64,000 bases of DNA from Ureibacillus terrenus (GCF_006569205.1 NZ_VIGD01000007.1:1-64000), one strand, 5' to 3'. Numbered from the stretch's first letter, positions 43,778-53,631 are shown. Numbers and translations: made by a program. The notes: generated from the letters alone by a model not told the origin.

Positions 43778-43806
43778 ATGATAATCATGGACAGGATAAT
43801 TGTCAA
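43778..43806 (-). promoter_or_regulatory. Sigma-A promoter of rplJ-rplL
   Basis: Consensus TTGACA (43801-43806), 17 bp, TATCAT (43778-43783) on the minus strand. It lies 24 bases after the rplA stop, so rplJL is an independent unit. Confidence 0.9.
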
Positions 43807-43830
43807 TAGTTTTATCCTTTTTTCAATTTA

Positions 43831-44529
43831 TTAGTTAACTACTACGCTGGAAGAATCGACTTTAATAGATGGACCCATAGTAGTAGTGACGTACACAGAT
43901 TTCATATAAGTACCTTTAGCTGCTGCAGGTTTTGCTTTTTGGATCGCTTCAAATACAGCTTTAAAGTTTTCCACCAATTTATCAGTTTCAAAAGAAACTT
44001 TACCAATAGGAGCATGAACAATACCAGCTTTGTCAGCGCGGTATTCCACTTTACCTGCTTTGATTTCTTGCACTGCTTTGGCAACATCAAAAGTTACTGT
44101 TCCTGTTTTAGGGTTTGGCATTAATCCTTTTGGACCTAAAATACGTCCAAGTTTACCAACTTCGCCCATCATATCAGGTGTCGCAACGATTACATCAAAT
44201 CCGAACCAGCCTTGCTGGATTTTTTCGATGTAATCTGTATCTCCTACATAATCAGCTCCAGCAGCTTCAGCTTCTTTCGCTTTTTCACCTTTCGCAAACA
44301 CTAATACACGTTGAGTTTTACCTGTACCATGCGGAAGAACAACTGCTCCGCGGATTTGTTGGTCGTTTTTTCGTGTATCGATGTTTAAGCGGAAAGCCAC
44401 TTCCACAGTTGCATCGAATTTAACATTGCTAGTTTTTTGAGCCAATGCAACCGCTTCTTCTACCGGATATAATTTTGTACGATCAACTAATTTTAAAAGT
44501 TCTTGCATTCTTTTGCTACGTTTCGCCAT
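43831..44529 (-). CDS. rplA: 50S ribosomal protein L1
   Basis: L1, 232 residues from the ATG at 44529 ([19 protein letters not shown]), behind AAAGGAGG. It forms the mobile L1 stalk that guides E-site t[19 protein letters not shown] and [15 protein letters not shown] are conserved. The protein also represses rplK-rplA translation in other bacteria. Confidence 0.98.
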   Translation of the reverse strand: MAKRSKRMQELLKLVDRTKLYPVEEAVALAQKTSNVKFDATVEVAFRLNIDTRKNDQQIRGAVVLPHGTGKTQRVLVFAKGEKAKEAEAAGADYVGDTDYIEKIQQGWFGFDVIVATPDMMGEVGKLGRILGPKGLMPNPKTGTVTFDVAKAVQEIKAGKVEYRADKAGIVHAPIGKVSFETDKLVENFKAVFEAIQKAKPAAAKGTYMKSVYVTTTMGPSIKVDSSSVVVN

Positions 44530-44650
44530 TATTTTATCCTCCTTTGTGGTTTTAGCGGAATTTACCTCCCACGAATAAAGGTTGCGGGTTCTACAGAACT
44601 TGCGCAACCTCTAAAACTCAACACGAGTTACTTGGGATTCGTCAACGGAA

Positions 44651-45076
44651 TTAGTCAACAATCTCAATGCCCATGCTTCGTGCTGTACCTTCAACCATTC
44701 TCATAGCCGCTTCGACAGATGCAGCGTTTAAGTCAGGCATTTTAAGTTCTGCGATTTCGCGAACTTTATCACGTTTAACCGTTGCTACTTTTTTGCGGTT
44801 TGGCTCGCCAGAACCTGATTCGATACCTGCCGCTTTTTTAAGTAGAACTGCTGCAGGTGGAGTTTTTGTGATAAAAGTGAAAGAACGGTCTTCAAAAACT
44901 GTAATTTCAACAGGTATAATTAAACCTGCTTGGTCAGCAGTACGTGCGTTAAATTCTTTACAGAATCCCATGATGTTTACACCAGCTTGACCTAATGCAG
45001 GACCAACCGGTGGCGCCGGATTCGCTTTACCAGCAGGGATTTGAAGTTTAACGACTTTAATTACTTTTTTAGCCAC
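44651..45076 (-). CDS. rplK: 50S ribosomal protein L11
   Basis: L11, 141 residues from the GTG at 45076 ([20 protein letters not shown]), behind GGAGGTG at 6 bases. It binds the GTPase-associated centre of 23S rRNA and is needed for RelA activation. The proline-rich N-terminal [13 protein letters not shown], which faces thiopeptide antibiotics, is unaltered. Confidence 0.97.
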   Translation of the reverse strand: MAKKVIKVVKLQIPAGKANPAPPVGPALGQAGVNIMGFCKEFNARTADQAGLIIPVEITVFEDRSFTFITKTPPAAVLLKKAAGIESGSGEPNRKKVATVKRDKVREIAELKMPDLNAASVEAAMRMVEGTARSMGIEIVD

Positions 45077-45139
45077 GAGACACACCTCCTTAAGTCCGTG
45101 ATGTGGTATTTGGGTTGCCCCTCCCACTCGAATATACAT

Positions 45140-45200
45140 TTATCAGCAACGCCGATAAAAACATCTTTAACTCCATTCTCAGACTAAAAAACTAGTCTGA
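45140..45200 (-). ncRNA. Structured leader of rplK-rplA
   Basis: A perfect 8-bp hairpin TCAGACTA/TAGTCTGA (45179-45200) stands at the very 5' end of the predicted transcript. A second one follows (TATCGGC gtt GCTGATA, about 45145-45165). L1 regulates this operon in other bacteria by binding such leaders; I cannot show that this one has the L1-binding loop. Confidence 0.45.
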
Positions 45201-45208
45201 CCTATGAA

Positions 45209-45237
45209 ATGATACCATTTTTCATATTCTTAGGCAA
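45209..45237 (-). promoter_or_regulatory. Sigma-A promoter of rplK-rplA
   Basis: TTGCCT (45232-45237), 17 bp, TATCAT (45209-45214) on the minus strand, between nusG and rplK. There is no terminator before it, so nusG readthrough is also possible. Confidence 0.75.
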
Positions 45238-45309
45238 GTAAAAATGATATAAATGGGCAAATTATTTATCATTTAAGCTATTTTCAAGCACACGATCTTA
45301 ACTTTCCGC

Positions 45310-45846
45310 TTATACCCGTTGCACTTGTTCAAAATCAAGTTCCATTTTTGTCTCCCGTCCAAACATGTCCACAGAAACCTTTACTTTTCCTTTATCCACA
45401 TCAATTTCTTCTACATTTCCTTTGAAATTTTTGAATGGGCCATCTAATACTTCCACTAAATCGCCGACCGATATATCCAGCTCGCCAATTGCTTTTTTGT
45501 GCAATCCCATTGAGCGGAGCAAACGATCCACTTCTTCGGGCAATAAAGGCGTCGGTTTTGCGCCTCCACCAGAAGATCCGATAAAACCTGTCACTCCAGG
45601 AGTGTTGCGGACAACATACCAGGAATCATCGGTTAAAATCATTTCAACTAACACATACCCCGGGAACACTTTACGTTTAACCGTCCGTTTTTTCCCATCT
45701 TTTAAATCTGTTTCTTCATGTTCAGGAATCACTACCCGGAAAATCAGGTCTTGCATTCCCATTGTTTCAACACGTTTCTCAAGGTTCGCTTTCACACGAT
45801 TTTCATAACCTGAATAAGTATGAATGACATACCATTGTTTTTCCAT
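45310..45846 (-). CDS. nusG: Transcription elongation/termination factor NusG
   Basis: NusG, 178 residues: an N-terminal NGN domain (MEKQWYVIHTYSGYENRVK, PGYVLVEM) that binds RNA polymerase and a C-terminal KOW domain (VEVLDGPFKNFKGNVEEID). The ATG at 45846 matches the Bacillus start. The only good binding site (AAAGGAGGG, 45872-45880) lies 25 bases upstream, with a GGAC-GAAGA-GTCC hairpin (45857-45869) in between that would shorten the distance to about 12. Confidence 0.97.
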   Translation of the reverse strand: MEKQWYVIHTYSGYENRVKANLEKRVETMGMQDLIFRVVIPEHEETDLKDGKKRTVKRKVFPGYVLVEMILTDDSWYVVRNTPGVTGFIGSSGGGAKPTPLLPEEVDRLLRSMGLHKKAIGELDISVGDLVEVLDGPFKNFKGNVEEIDVDKGKVKVSVDMFGRETKMELDFEQVQRV

Positions 45847-45934
45847 AATGTTCGCTGGACTCTTCGTCCTTCCCTCCTTTAAAATGGCATAACCGCTGAC
45901 ACTATGTTATTTACATTATTATACAATAATAAAT

Positions 45935-45962
45935 GAAAAAAACCCGCGAATGACGAACGGGC
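45935..45962 (-). terminator. Terminator between secE and nusG
   Basis: GCCCG...CGGG (about 45943-45962) is followed on the minus strand by TTTTTTT. A TATAAT box lies just after it (about 45920), with a poor -35, so nusG may have a weak promoter of its own in addition to readthrough. Confidence 0.6.
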
Positions 45963-45987
45963 TATTTCAAAAAATATTACTGTTCGG

Positions 45988-46173
45988 TTATAAATCTAAG
46001 TACCAACGGATTGCTTCCGAAATCCCCAAATCCACCAACACAAAAAAGAGCGCGAAAAAAATCACGGTAGTAATGACAACGATTGTGTATTTTGTAAGCT
46101 CTTTGCTTTTTGGCCAACTCGTTTTTCGCATTTCGGACATGACTTCATGCAAAAATTGTTTGATTTTGCCCAT
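45988..46173 (-). CDS. secE: Protein translocase subunit SecE
   Basis: SecE, 61 residues, the short single-span Gram-positive form. The conserved amphipathic part FLHEVMSEMRKTSWPKSKEL precedes one membrane helix (about 32-55). It clamps SecY in the translocon. It follows rpmG and precedes nusG, the standard order. Confidence 0.97.
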   Translation of the reverse strand: MGKIKQFLHEVMSEMRKTSWPKSKELTKYTIVVITTVIFFALFFVLVDLGISEAIRWYLDL

Positions 46174-46218
46174 CCTCGCTTAACCTCCGAAAAAATCTTT
46201 CTATGTCTTCTATTTCCA

Positions 46219-46362
46219 TCAGCGCGTTTGTTTATGCAATGTATGCCGATTGCACCGCGGACAGTATTTTTTTAGCTCTAATCTGGTCGCAGCATCTTTC
46301 TCCGGATAAGTGTAATTTCTGGAACCGCACTCCGCGCAGCATAAAATCATTTTCTTAGCCAC
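46219..46362 (-). CDS. rpmG: 50S ribosomal protein L33 (zinc-binding form)
   Basis: A 47-residue protein from the GTG at 46362 ([19 protein letters not shown]), with AGAGG 8 bases upstream. Two CXXC-type pairs (CAEC and CPRC) mark the zinc-containing form. In B. subtilis the gene at this place is rpmGB, directly before secE, as here. Confidence 0.92.
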   Translation of the reverse strand: MAKKMILCCAECGSRNYTYPEKDAATRLELKKYCPRCNRHTLHKQTR

Positions 46363-46397
46363 AAAGAAAACCTCTATTCTGGCATTTTATCTTTTAA

Positions 46398-46426
46398 AGC
46401 CTAACACCAAAAAAACACACTGTCAA
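46398..46426 (-). promoter_or_regulatory. Candidate sigma-A promoter of rpmG-secE
   Basis: Consensus TTGACA (46421-46426), 17 bp, TAGGCT (46398-46403) on the minus strand, between sigH and rpmG. The -10 is weak (3 of 6). Confidence 0.55.
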
Positions 46427-46443
46427 TATTTACGAGCAGAGAT

Positions 46444-47091
46444 TCAAATAATTTCCCCATTTTCCAAATGGCGTTCCAATTTCCGCTTTACCCTTTGCAA
46501 TGCATTATCAATCGACTTTACATGACGGTTCAATTCTTCGGAAATTTCATTATATGATTGTCCATCCAAATACAATGTCAACACCTGCTGTTCAAGTTCG
46601 CTCAAGATTTCACTGATTTTTTCTTCAAAATGGGAGTATTCTTCGCGGTTTATCATCAGCCGTTCAGGATTTTCCGATTCCGAACTTGTAATGACATCCA
46701 TCAACGTCCGATCCGACTCTTCGTCATATATCGGTTTGTCAAGAGAAACATAGGAATTGAGGGGAATGTGTTTTTGACGGGTCGCTGTCTTGATAGCCGT
46801 AATGATTTGACGCGTAATGCATAATTCTGCAAAAGCTTTGAAAGATGTAAGCTTGTCCCCCTTAAAATCCCTTACGGCTTTATATAAGCCGATCATCCCC
46901 TCTTGGATAATATCTTCCTTATCCGCTCCAATTAAAAAATAAGAGCGGGCTTTCGCCTTTACGAATACCCGGTATTTATTAATCAAATAATCCAATGCTT
47001 CCGTATTCCCCTGATGCACCAATTCAACAAGCTGTTCATCCGTTAGCTTCTCAAAAGGTTGTGCTGCTTTAGATTGCTCTGTTTTTAGCAA
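46444..47091 (-). CDS. sigH: RNA polymerase sigma-H factor
   Basis: A sigma-70-type factor very close to B. subtilis SigH, which directs entry into stationary phase, sporulation and competence. Region 2 reads YFLIGADKEDIIQEGMIGLY and LTSFKAFAELCITRQIITAI. Region 4 contains LYLDGQSYNEISEELNRHVK. I prefer the TTG at 47091 (215 residues), since GGGGTG stands 6 bases before it. A GTG at 47100 would add three residues but has no binding site. It follows rae1 and has its own promoter. Confidence 0.95.
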   Translation of the reverse strand: MLKTEQSKAAQPFEKLTDEQLVELVHQGNTEALDYLINKYRVFVKAKARSYFLIGADKEDIIQEGMIGLYKAVRDFKGDKLTSFKAFAELCITRQIITAIKTATRQKHIPLNSYVSLDKPIYDEESDRTLMDVITSSESENPERLMINREEYSHFEEKISEILSELEQQVLTLYLDGQSYNEISEELNRHVKSIDNALQRVKRKLERHLENGEII

Positions 47092-47127
47092 CGGCCTCAC
47101 CCCAGACGTTTAAATCGTATTAGGAAC

Positions 47128-47157
47128 AGTATAAATGAGTTGGAAAAAATCGGTCAA
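47128..47157 (-). promoter_or_regulatory. Sigma-A promoter of sigH
   Basis: TTGACC (47152-47157), 18 bp, TATACT (47128-47133) on the minus strand, in the 70-base gap after rae1. In B. subtilis AbrB represses sigH; no specific site can be seen here. Confidence 0.75.
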
Positions 47158-47161
47158 TGCG

Positions 47162-47674
47162 TTATTTTAAACCTCTCCTCCATTTTTCAAAGGCCAACTC
47201 TACTTCTTTCGATAATGGGATTCTAGATTTCGGTTTCTCTTTCTGCGACTTTTCTATTTTTTTTGATATATTCGATTGAATAATCTCCATTTCTATTTCC
47301 AATTCCCGGGCTGACTTCCTCAGGGCTCCATTTCCAAAAATGACGCTTTGTTCAGCCATGTCAGAAGTAGCTACATAAATCTGAACTTTTCTCCCCTGCA
47401 ATTCACTTGATAACTTTTCGATTCGTTCGTCGGCTGTTTCATTTTTTCTTGTAAAAATCACTTCGACCGAATTTTGGACATATGACCGTTCCGCTCCGGA
47501 AACATGATAAGCATCAAATACAACAATGACACGGTACCCCATTGCGGCTTGGTATTCCGCCATCAATTCAATCAAGCGGTTTCTGGCTTCCTCCAAATTT
47601 GTATCCTTCAATGCCCGCAATTCTTTCCACGCACCGATCATATTGTATCCATCGACGATTAAAATGTTTTCCAT
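47162..47674 (-). CDS. rae1: Ribosome-dependent mRNA endonuclease (NYN/PIN domain)
   Basis: A 170-residue NYN-domain protein (YacP family). The acidic catalytic residues lie in ILIVDGYNMIGAW, VIVVFDAYHV and VATSDMAEQ. The B. subtilis homologue Rae1 cuts certain mRNAs within the ribosomal A site. The gene begins 2 bases after rlmB, as in the conserved operon cysS-mrnC-rlmB-rae1. Confidence 0.93.
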   Translation of the reverse strand: MENILIVDGYNMIGAWKELRALKDTNLEEARNRLIELMAEYQAAMGYRVIVVFDAYHVSGAERSYVQNSVEVIFTRKNETADERIEKLSSELQGRKVQIYVATSDMAEQSVIFGNGALRKSARELEIEMEIIQSNISKKIEKSQKEKPKSRIPLSKEVELAFEKWRRGLK

Positions 47675-47676
47675 CG

Positions 47677-48426
47677 CTAATCATTCTCTTCTTGCCTTTT
47701 TCGGTACACTTCATACATCAACAATGCCGCAGCCACTGAAGCATTCAAAGAATTGACATGGCCGACCATCGGCAAATAATAAAGGAAATCGCATTTTTCT
47801 TTTAGCAAACGGCTCATCCCTTTCCCTTCACTTCCTATAATGATGGCCAGGGGCAGGGCAGCATCCATTTTGCGATAGTCGATGCTGCCTTTTGCGTCTG
47901 TTCCGGCAATCCATAGACCTCTTTCCTTTAACTCATCCACTGTTTGGGCCAAGTTATTCACCCTGCATACTGGAACATGCTCAATTGCCCCGGTAGAAGC
48001 TTTTGCCACCGTTGCTGTAAGGCCAACTGAACGTCTTTTTGGTATTATTATACCATGAACGCCTATTGCATCGGCAGTTCTTAAAATCGATCCAAGATTA
48101 TGAGGGTCTTCCAATTCGTCCAATATGACGAAAAACGGGTCTTCGTTTCTTTCTTTCGCCACTTCAAATAAATCATCAAGCTCCGCATATTTGTAAGCAG
48201 CTACGGATGCGACAATTCCTTGATGATTCGCATCGGTCAGTTGATCGATTTTTTTCTTTGGAACATACTGCACTAACACTCCACGTTTCCGCGCCAAATC
48301 AAGCACTTCTTTAATGCCGGATTTATTCACGCCTTCGCCGATCCAAATTTTATTGATTTCCCTTCCCGAACGAAGGGCTTCCAATACCGGGTTCCTTCCT
48401 GCAATCAATTCTCCGCTCCCGCTCAT
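47677..48426 (-). CDS. rlmB: 23S rRNA (guanosine-2'-O-)-methyltransferase RlmB
   Basis: A SPOUT-family enzyme (249 residues) that methylates the ribose of a conserved guanosine in 23S rRNA. The N-terminal substrate-binding domain ([20 protein letters not shown]) is followed by the knotted SAM-binding domain ([50 protein letters not shown]). It overlaps mrnC by 4 bases. Target position follows from the family, not from this sequence. Confidence 0.95.
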   Translation of the reverse strand: MSGSGELIAGRNPVLEALRSGREINKIWIGEGVNKSGIKEVLDLARKRGVLVQYVPKKKIDQLTDANHQGIVASVAAYKYAELDDLFEVAKERNEDPFFVILDELEDPHNLGSILRTADAIGVHGIIIPKRRSVGLTATVAKASTGAIEHVPVCRVNNLAQTVDELKERGLWIAGTDAKGSIDYRKMDAALPLAIIIGSEGKGMSRLLKEKCDFLYYLPMVGHVNSLNASVAAALLMYEVYRKRQEEND

Positions 48427-48836
48427 TTTACCGCTCCTTTCGCCTCTTCAACGATTTGAATCGCGTAATCAATGATGTGATTGACACGTTCATATTGCTT
48501 TGCTAAATAAAGCCCCCCGAGAACCGCCTCAAAGCCGGAACTGTTGCGGTAGGTTTGAATGTCTGTATTTTTTGGGACCGTGCCGGACTTTGCATTGCGG
48601 CCCCTTCTGAAAATCGCCAGCTCCTCATCTGTCAAAAAATGTTCTTCAATCATGCGATGGACAATCATGGACTGGGCTTTGGCCGAAACATATTTTGTTG
48701 CTTCTTGGTGCAGCGTGTTTGGTTTCGTACGCCCTCCCAATATCAAATGTTCCCTGATGCGCACGTCCAACACTGCATCTCCCATATAGGCTAAAGCAAG
48801 CGGATTTAATTGTTTGACATCTACTGTTTGGGTCAT
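48423..48836 (-). CDS. mrnC: Mini-ribonuclease III
   Basis: A 137-residue RNase III catalytic domain without the double-stranded-RNA-binding domain. Acidic metal-binding residues are in [11 protein letters not shown] and [11 protein letters not shown]. In B. subtilis it matures the ends of 23S rRNA. It starts 2 bases after cysS and overlaps rlmB. Confidence 0.95.
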   Translation of the reverse strand: MTQTVDVKQLNPLALAYMGDAVLDVRIREHLILGGRTKPNTLHQEATKYVSAKAQSMIVHRMIEEHFLTDEELAIFRRGRNAKSGTVPKNTDIQTYRNSSGFEAVLGGLYLAKQYERVNHIIDYAIQIVEEAKGAVK

Positions 48837-48837
48837 A

Positions 48838-50241
48838 TTATGAACCTCTTCTCCAACGTGTCCCTTGGCGTGTGTCTTCCAAAATAATATTCATTTTTAA
48901 TAGCTGATCCCGGATTTCGTCAGCCCGTTTAAAATCACGATTCTTTCTCGCAATATTCCGTTCCTCAATCAATTTCTCAATTTCTTCATCCAAAATTTCC
49001 TGTTCGCCGGCCATCTTGATTCCCAATACATCGCTAAGTTCATCAAATGTTTGAATAAACGTTTTCAGCACTTTTTCGTCGGTATTGGCTTTGTTTACGT
49101 ACGTATTTGCCAGGCGGGCAAGTTCAAACAAAACGGAAATGGCGTTGGCCGTATTGAAATCGTCATCCATTTCCTTTTCAAATTCCTTTTTCAAACCGTC
49201 GATTTTTTCTAAATAACTTTCACTTTCTTCCCCGAGATTTGTTGCGGAATTTAAGCGATGTTGAAGATTCGCGTAAGCGATTCGCAACCGTTCCAGCCCA
49301 TTGCGGGCCGCTTCGATCAATTCTTCCGAGAAATTAATCGGATTGCGATAATGGACAGATAACATGAAAAATCTTAATACTTGCGGATCCACTTTTTTAA
49401 TAATGTCATGCACCAAAATGAAATTCCCCAAAGATTTTGACATTTTTTCATTATCTACATTAATATACCCATTATGCATCCAATAACGGGCAAAAGGCTT
49501 TCCGGTATAGCTTTCTGATTGGGCAATCTCGTTTTCATGGTGAGGGAATGTCAAATCTTGCCCTCCCGCATGAATGTCAATCGTATCTCCCAAGTGGGCA
49601 CGGGCCATGACGGAGCATTCAATGTGCCATCCGGGACGGCCTTCTCCCCAAGGGCTGGACCAGTGGATTTCCCCCGGTTTTGCGGCTTTCCATAGGGCAA
49701 AGTCTAACGGATCTTCTTTCTTTTCTCCCGGTTCAATGCGGGCACCTACTTTCAAATCGTCGATGGATTGATGACTCAGTTTCCCGTACCCCTCGAATTT
49801 GCGCGTGCGGAAATAGACATCCCCTTCCGATTCATAAGCATATCCTTTATCAATTAATACTTTTATAAATTCAATGATATCATTCATATGTTCCGTTACC
49901 CGCGGATGAACATCCGCCTTTTTGCATCCGAGAGCCGTAATATCTTCAAAATAAGCTTTAATAAAGCGCTCCGTCAGTTCGGAAACTTCTTCCCCCAATT
50001 CATTTGCCGCCTTAATGATTTTGTCGTCCACATCCGTAAAGTTGGATACGTATTTCACATCATACCCTTTATATTCCAAATATCTTCTCACTGTATCATA
50101 TACGATTGCCGGACGGGCATTTCCGATGTGAATATAGTTATAAACCGTCGGCCCGCATACATACATCTTTACTTTCCCTTCTTCAAGAGGAACAAAAGGC
50201 TCTTTCTTTCTTGTCAAAGTGTTGTAAATCTGAATTGTCAT
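48838..50241 (-). CDS. cysS: Cysteinyl-tRNA synthetase
   Basis: A class I synthetase, 467 residues. Signature motifs are HIGN ([11 protein letters not shown]) and KMSKS ([11 protein letters not shown]). Zinc ligands that recognise the cysteine thiol are in YVCGPTVYN and WHIECSVMA, with a His in FPHHENE. Expression is controlled by the T-box in front of it. In B. subtilis cysE lies between gltX and cysS; here cysE is absent. Confidence 0.98.
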   Translation of the reverse strand: MTIQIYNTLTRKKEPFVPLEEGKVKMYVCGPTVYNYIHIGNARPAIVYDTVRRYLEYKGYDVKYVSNFTDVDDKIIKAANELGEEVSELTERFIKAYFEDITALGCKKADVHPRVTEHMNDIIEFIKVLIDKGYAYESEGDVYFRTRKFEGYGKLSHQSIDDLKVGARIEPGEKKEDPLDFALWKAAKPGEIHWSSPWGEGRPGWHIECSVMARAHLGDTIDIHAGGQDLTFPHHENEIAQSESYTGKPFARYWMHNGYINVDNEKMSKSLGNFILVHDIIKKVDPQVLRFFMLSVHYRNPINFSEELIEAARNGLERLRIAYANLQHRLNSATNLGEESESYLEKIDGLKKEFEKEMDDDFNTANAISVLFELARLANTYVNKANTDEKVLKTFIQTFDELSDVLGIKMAGEQEILDEEIEKLIEERNIARKNRDFKRADEIRDQLLKMNIILEDTRQGTRWRRGS

Positions 50242-50362
50242 GCTATTCTCTCCCTTCCATTCTTCAAAAAATGTCTTCCGTGCAAATTTTCCGTCTTACT
50301 ACTAAATTACCACCTTTTCCGTCACGAAGGCCAACAAAAGCAGGGCCTATTCAATCTTCAAT

Positions 50363-50605
50363 AAAAAACGCCTCTATCATATCACTATGACAGAGACGCT
50401 TGCATGCGCGGTTCCACTCTGATTGAAAGCATAACGCTTTCCGCTCTTTTGTCTTTTAACGGCGACCAGCCGGCTTGCCTACTCCTATTTTCGGCGAAGC
50501 GCTCAAAGGTGCATTTCCGCAAAATAGAGGTTTAGGTCACTTTCAGCCAATGGTGACCCTCTCTGGAAAACATATTTTACGTACTTCTCCTTCTCAACGC
50601 TTTTT
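50363..50605 (-). promoter_or_regulatory. T-box riboswitch, cysteine-specific, before cysS
   Basis: The T-box sequence AGAGTGGAACCGCG lies at 50407-50420 (minus strand). The terminator is a 13-bp stem (50386-50398 with 50369-50381) followed by TTTTTT. Upstream, stem I has the expected GAGAAGGAG start, the AGAGAGGG element and, at 50511-50513, a UGC codon in the GAAATGCACC context, which is the specifier for Cys. Uncharged tRNA-Cys should stabilise the antiterminator and raise cysS and the genes after it. It fills the gap between gltX and cysS; no separate promoter is clear, so it may be read through from gltX. Confidence 0.95.
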
Positions 50606-50619
50606 CCAATATTCCGTTA

Positions 50620-52083
50620 TTATTTGTTTAAGAAATTTTCCAAGCGGCCCAACACTTTTTCTTTACCTAACAGCTCGATCGTATTCGCCAAATCCGGGCC
50701 ATGGGTTTGGCCGGTCGTTACGACGCGAATCGGCATAAACAAGTTTTTCCCTTTATATCCTGTTTCTTTTTGGACGGCTTTCATAGCCGCTTTAATGGAG
50801 GCAGCATTGAAAGATTCCAATGATTCAAGCTGTTGCTTGAATGAAGAAATCACTTCTTTAATGTGTTCCCATGCCAATACTTCCTGCGCTTCTTCATCAT
50901 ATTCCACTTCATCTTTAAAGAATAGGCCGGATAGTTCCACGATTTCAGCGCCATAGCTCATTTGGTTGTGGTACAATCCAATCAATTTGCGCGCCCATTC
51001 TTTTTGTTCTTCATTCAACTCTTCAGGCAGCAAACCCGCTTTTTGCAGATGAGGCAATGAAAGATCCACCAATTCGTCCAAAGACATTTTTTTAATATAT
51101 TGGTTGTTCATCCATGTTAGTTTATTCCGGTCAAACATGGACGGTGATTTCGATAAACGTTTTTCATCGAAAATTTTAATTAATTCTTCTTTCGTAAAGA
51201 TTTCTTCCTCTCCTTCCGGGGACCATCCGAGAAGGGCAAAGAAGTTGAACATTGCTTCCGGCAGATAGCCGAGCTCTCTGTATTGCGAAATAAATTGGAT
51301 AATGGATTCATCCCGTTTTGACAGTTTTTTATGTTGTTCGTTTACAATGATTGTCAAATGGCCGAACTGTGGATATTCCCAGCCGAATGCATCGTAGATC
51401 ATCAATTGTTTCGGCGTGTTGGATAAATGTTCTTCACCCCGGAGCACATGAGTGATATCCATGTAATGGTCATCCAACACCACGGCAAAGTTATAAGTTG
51501 GAATACCGTTTGCCTTCATAATCACCCAGTCGCCAATATCTTTTGATTCAAAAACAATTTCTCCGCGCACAATATCATTAAATTTGTAAGTAACATTTTC
51601 AGGCACTTTAAAACGAATCGTATAAGGAATTCCTTGCGCTTCTTTTTCCGCAATCTCTTCTTTCGTCAAATGGCGGCATTTCCCTTCATATGTTGGCGCA
51701 GCAATACCTCTCGCTCTTTGGGCTTCCCTTGAAGCTTCCAGTTCTTCTGGTGTACAGAAGCATTTATAAGCCAAACCTCGTTCCAATAGCTCTTCTGCAT
51801 GTTTTTTATAAATATCCAATCTTTCTGTTTGACGATATGGTCCATAAGGGCCGCCAATATCGACAGATTCATCCGGAATAATTCCCAACCAGCGCAGATT
51901 ATCCAGCTGAGATTCTTCGCCGCCTTCTACATTCCGCTCCGTATCCGTATCCTCAATGCGAAGGATAAATTTACCGTTGTAATGTTTTGCAAATAAATAG
52001 TTGAATAGCGCTGTGCGTGCACCACCGATATGCAAATGACCGGTAGGACTCGGTGCATACCGAACACGAACTTCTTTTGCCAT
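50620..52083 (-). CDS. gltX: Glutamyl-tRNA synthetase
   Basis: A class I synthetase, 487 residues. HIGH-type motif in [17 protein letters not shown] and KMSKS-type motif KLSKRDES are present. In most Bacillales lacking GlnRS it also charges tRNA-Gln with glutamate, which is later amidated. It has its own candidate promoter and precedes the cysS T-box. Confidence 0.98.
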   Translation of the reverse strand: MAKEVRVRYAPSPTGHLHIGGARTALFNYLFAKHYNGKFILRIEDTDTERNVEGGEESQLDNLRWLGIIPDESVDIGGPYGPYRQTERLDIYKKHAEELLERGLAYKCFCTPEELEASREAQRARGIAAPTYEGKCRHLTKEEIAEKEAQGIPYTIRFKVPENVTYKFNDIVRGEIVFESKDIGDWVIMKANGIPTYNFAVVLDDHYMDITHVLRGEEHLSNTPKQLMIYDAFGWEYPQFGHLTIIVNEQHKKLSKRDESIIQFISQYRELGYLPEAMFNFFALLGWSPEGEEEIFTKEELIKIFDEKRLSKSPSMFDRNKLTWMNNQYIKKMSLDELVDLSLPHLQKAGLLPEELNEEQKEWARKLIGLYHNQMSYGAEIVELSGLFFKDEVEYDEEAQEVLAWEHIKEVISSFKQQLESLESFNAASIKAAMKAVQKETGYKGKNLFMPIRVVTTGQTHGPDLANTIELLGKEKVLGRLENFLNK

Positions 52084-52180
52084 GATAATTTCCTCCTAAA
52101 TTAAGCAATTCAAACCTTCATTATTGTTAAACCATTGCCGAAATTTATGAAATTCCAATTGGCGTCCTCAACTTTTGTAC

Positions 52181-52209
52181 ATTTTACCACTCTCAAGTGC
52201 TGTTGAAAA
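52181..52209 (-). promoter_or_regulatory. Candidate sigma-A promoter of gltX
   Basis: TTTTCA (52204-52209), 17 bp, TAAAAT (52181-52186) on the minus strand, about 100 bases before gltX. The leader shows no T-box. Confidence 0.55.
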
Positions 52210-52259
52210 GTTGATGTAAGTGGAGAAATATGACTTTTCACGAAAGTTTTACATCAGGA

Positions 52260-52745
52260 CTAAATGTTGTTGTTTTTTATTAACAAAATGGTTGCAAGCG
52301 CTGCTATACCTTCTTCCCGTCCAACAAAACCCAGCTTTTCCGTGGTCGTCGCTTTGACATTCACTTGGGACGGATCCGCATGCAAAAGCTGTGCAATGCG
52401 ATTTTTCATTTTTTCGATGTAAGGGGCCATCTTGGGTTTTTGCGCCAAAATCGTGCAATCGACGTTTCCAAGAACATAGCCTTTATTTTCTACTATTTTC
52501 CAAATATATTCCAATAGTTTTGATGAATCCGCACCTTTATACGCCGGATCCGTATCCGGAAAATGGCGGCCTATATCTCCTTCGCCTATTGCTCCAAGTG
52601 CTGCGTCTGTGATTGCATGCAATAACACATCCGCGTCAGAGTGTCCTAAAAGACCTTTTGTATAAGGAATTTCTATTCCTCCGATGATAAGGGGCCTGCC
52701 TTCTTGAAATGCATGAACATCGAATCCTTGTCCAACCCGAAACAT
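52260..52745 (-). CDS. ispF: 2-C-methyl-D-erythritol 2,4-cyclodiphosphate synthase
   Basis: The fifth enzyme of the MEP isoprenoid pathway (161 residues, trimer). Zinc ligands are in GFDVHAF and the later His of [17 protein letters not shown]. The CDP-binding part shows [13 protein letters not shown]. It is normally next to ispD, the third-step enzyme, but here 166 bases and a terminator separate the two. Confidence 0.97.
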   Translation of the reverse strand: MFRVGQGFDVHAFQEGRPLIIGGIEIPYTKGLLGHSDADVLLHAITDAALGAIGEGDIGRHFPDTDPAYKGADSSKLLEYIWKIVENKGYVLGNVDCTILAQKPKMAPYIEKMKNRIAQLLHADPSQVNVKATTTEKLGFVGREEGIAALATILLIKNNNI

Positions 52746-52903
52746 GTTTTAGCTGCATATTGAAAGACGATTCGTCTTAATGCAGCATTCACCATCCTTT
52801 TCTATAAAATCAAATCCAAATGACAATTCATATATTAACATATTTCCCAATCTTGTGGATTGTAAGCCTTTTTTATGCAATCCTTTTATGTATTTATGCA
52901 GAT

Positions 52904-52936
52904 AAAAAACCTCACGAATCCATCAGATTTGTGAGG
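52904..52936 (-). terminator. Terminator overlapping the ispD stop
   Basis: On the minus strand CCTCAC (from 52936) and GTGAGG (to 52910) flank a 15-base loop and are followed by TTTTTT. The left arm is part of the last ispD codons. The gap from here to ispF (52746-52903) holds no gene; weak promoter-like boxes occur but none is convincing. Confidence 0.75.
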
Positions 52937-53631
52937 TTGCTTTCATTGTTCAACTGGCGATGTTTGATGATGGCCTCTCCAAATATCAAATCTTCTTTTG
53001 TTGTAATTTTTATATTTTCATAACTGCTTTCGACAATGTGAATCTCGTGGCCAAGGCGTTCCACAAGCATCGCTTCGTCCGTTCCTAAAAATCCTGTTCT
53101 TTCGGCATCTTCCTCCGCCTGGCGCAGCAGCTCAAAACGGAAGGCTTGAGGCGTTTGTATGGACCATAAATCATCTCTGTTCACCGTTTCAACAATAATG
53201 CCGTTCTTCACTTTTTTCATTGTATCTTTCGCGCGAACACCGGCAACTGCCGCCCCTTTTTCGTATGCCGTTTTCACTAAACGCCGGATTACCGAATGGG
53301 TGATAAATGGTCTTGCGGCATCGTGGACGAGAACGATTTCCGCATCTTCCATCACTTTTAGGCATGCATGAACAGAATGTTGCCGTTCCTTTCCTCCATT
53401 CGGTAAACCTTTAACCTTTGTAATGATATATTCATTTAATAAACTTTGAATATACTCTCTTTCTTCCTGTTTGACTGCCAAAAAAATTCCTGTGCAATGA
53501 GGGTCCCTTTCAAAAACTTCAAGGGTATGAATGAGAATCGGTTTATTTGCTAAAGTTAAAAATAATTTATTTTTACCTGCCCCCATCCGTTTTCCGCTGC
53601 CGGCAGCAGGCAACGCTACTACATAATCCAC
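52912..53631 (-). CDS. ispD: 2-C-methyl-D-erythritol 4-phosphate cytidylyltransferase
   Basis: The third step of the MEP pathway: transfers CMP from CTP to methylerythritol phosphate (239 residues). The nucleotide-binding loop LPAAGSGKRMGAGKNKLF, HDAARPFI and GVRAKDTMKKV are diagnostic. The gene follows yacL and ends in a terminator, so ispF is probably transcribed separately. Confidence 0.97.
   Translation of the reverse strand: MDYVVALPAAGSGKRMGAGKNKLFLTLANKPILIHTLEVFERDPHCTGIFLAVKQEEREYIQSLLNEYIITKVKGLPNGGKERQHSVHACLKVMEDAEIVLVHDAARPFITHSVIRRLVKTAYEKGAAVAGVRAKDTMKKVKNGIIVETVNRDDLWSIQTPQAFRFELLRQAEEDAERTGFLGTDEAMLVERLGHEIHIVESSYENIKITTKEDLIFGEAIIKHRQLNNESNLTNLMDS

Noticed and set aside
52084-52259. 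A T-box in front of gltX
   Set aside because: No GGAACC-type T-box sequence and no terminator hairpin occur in this gap; only a plain promoter is visible.
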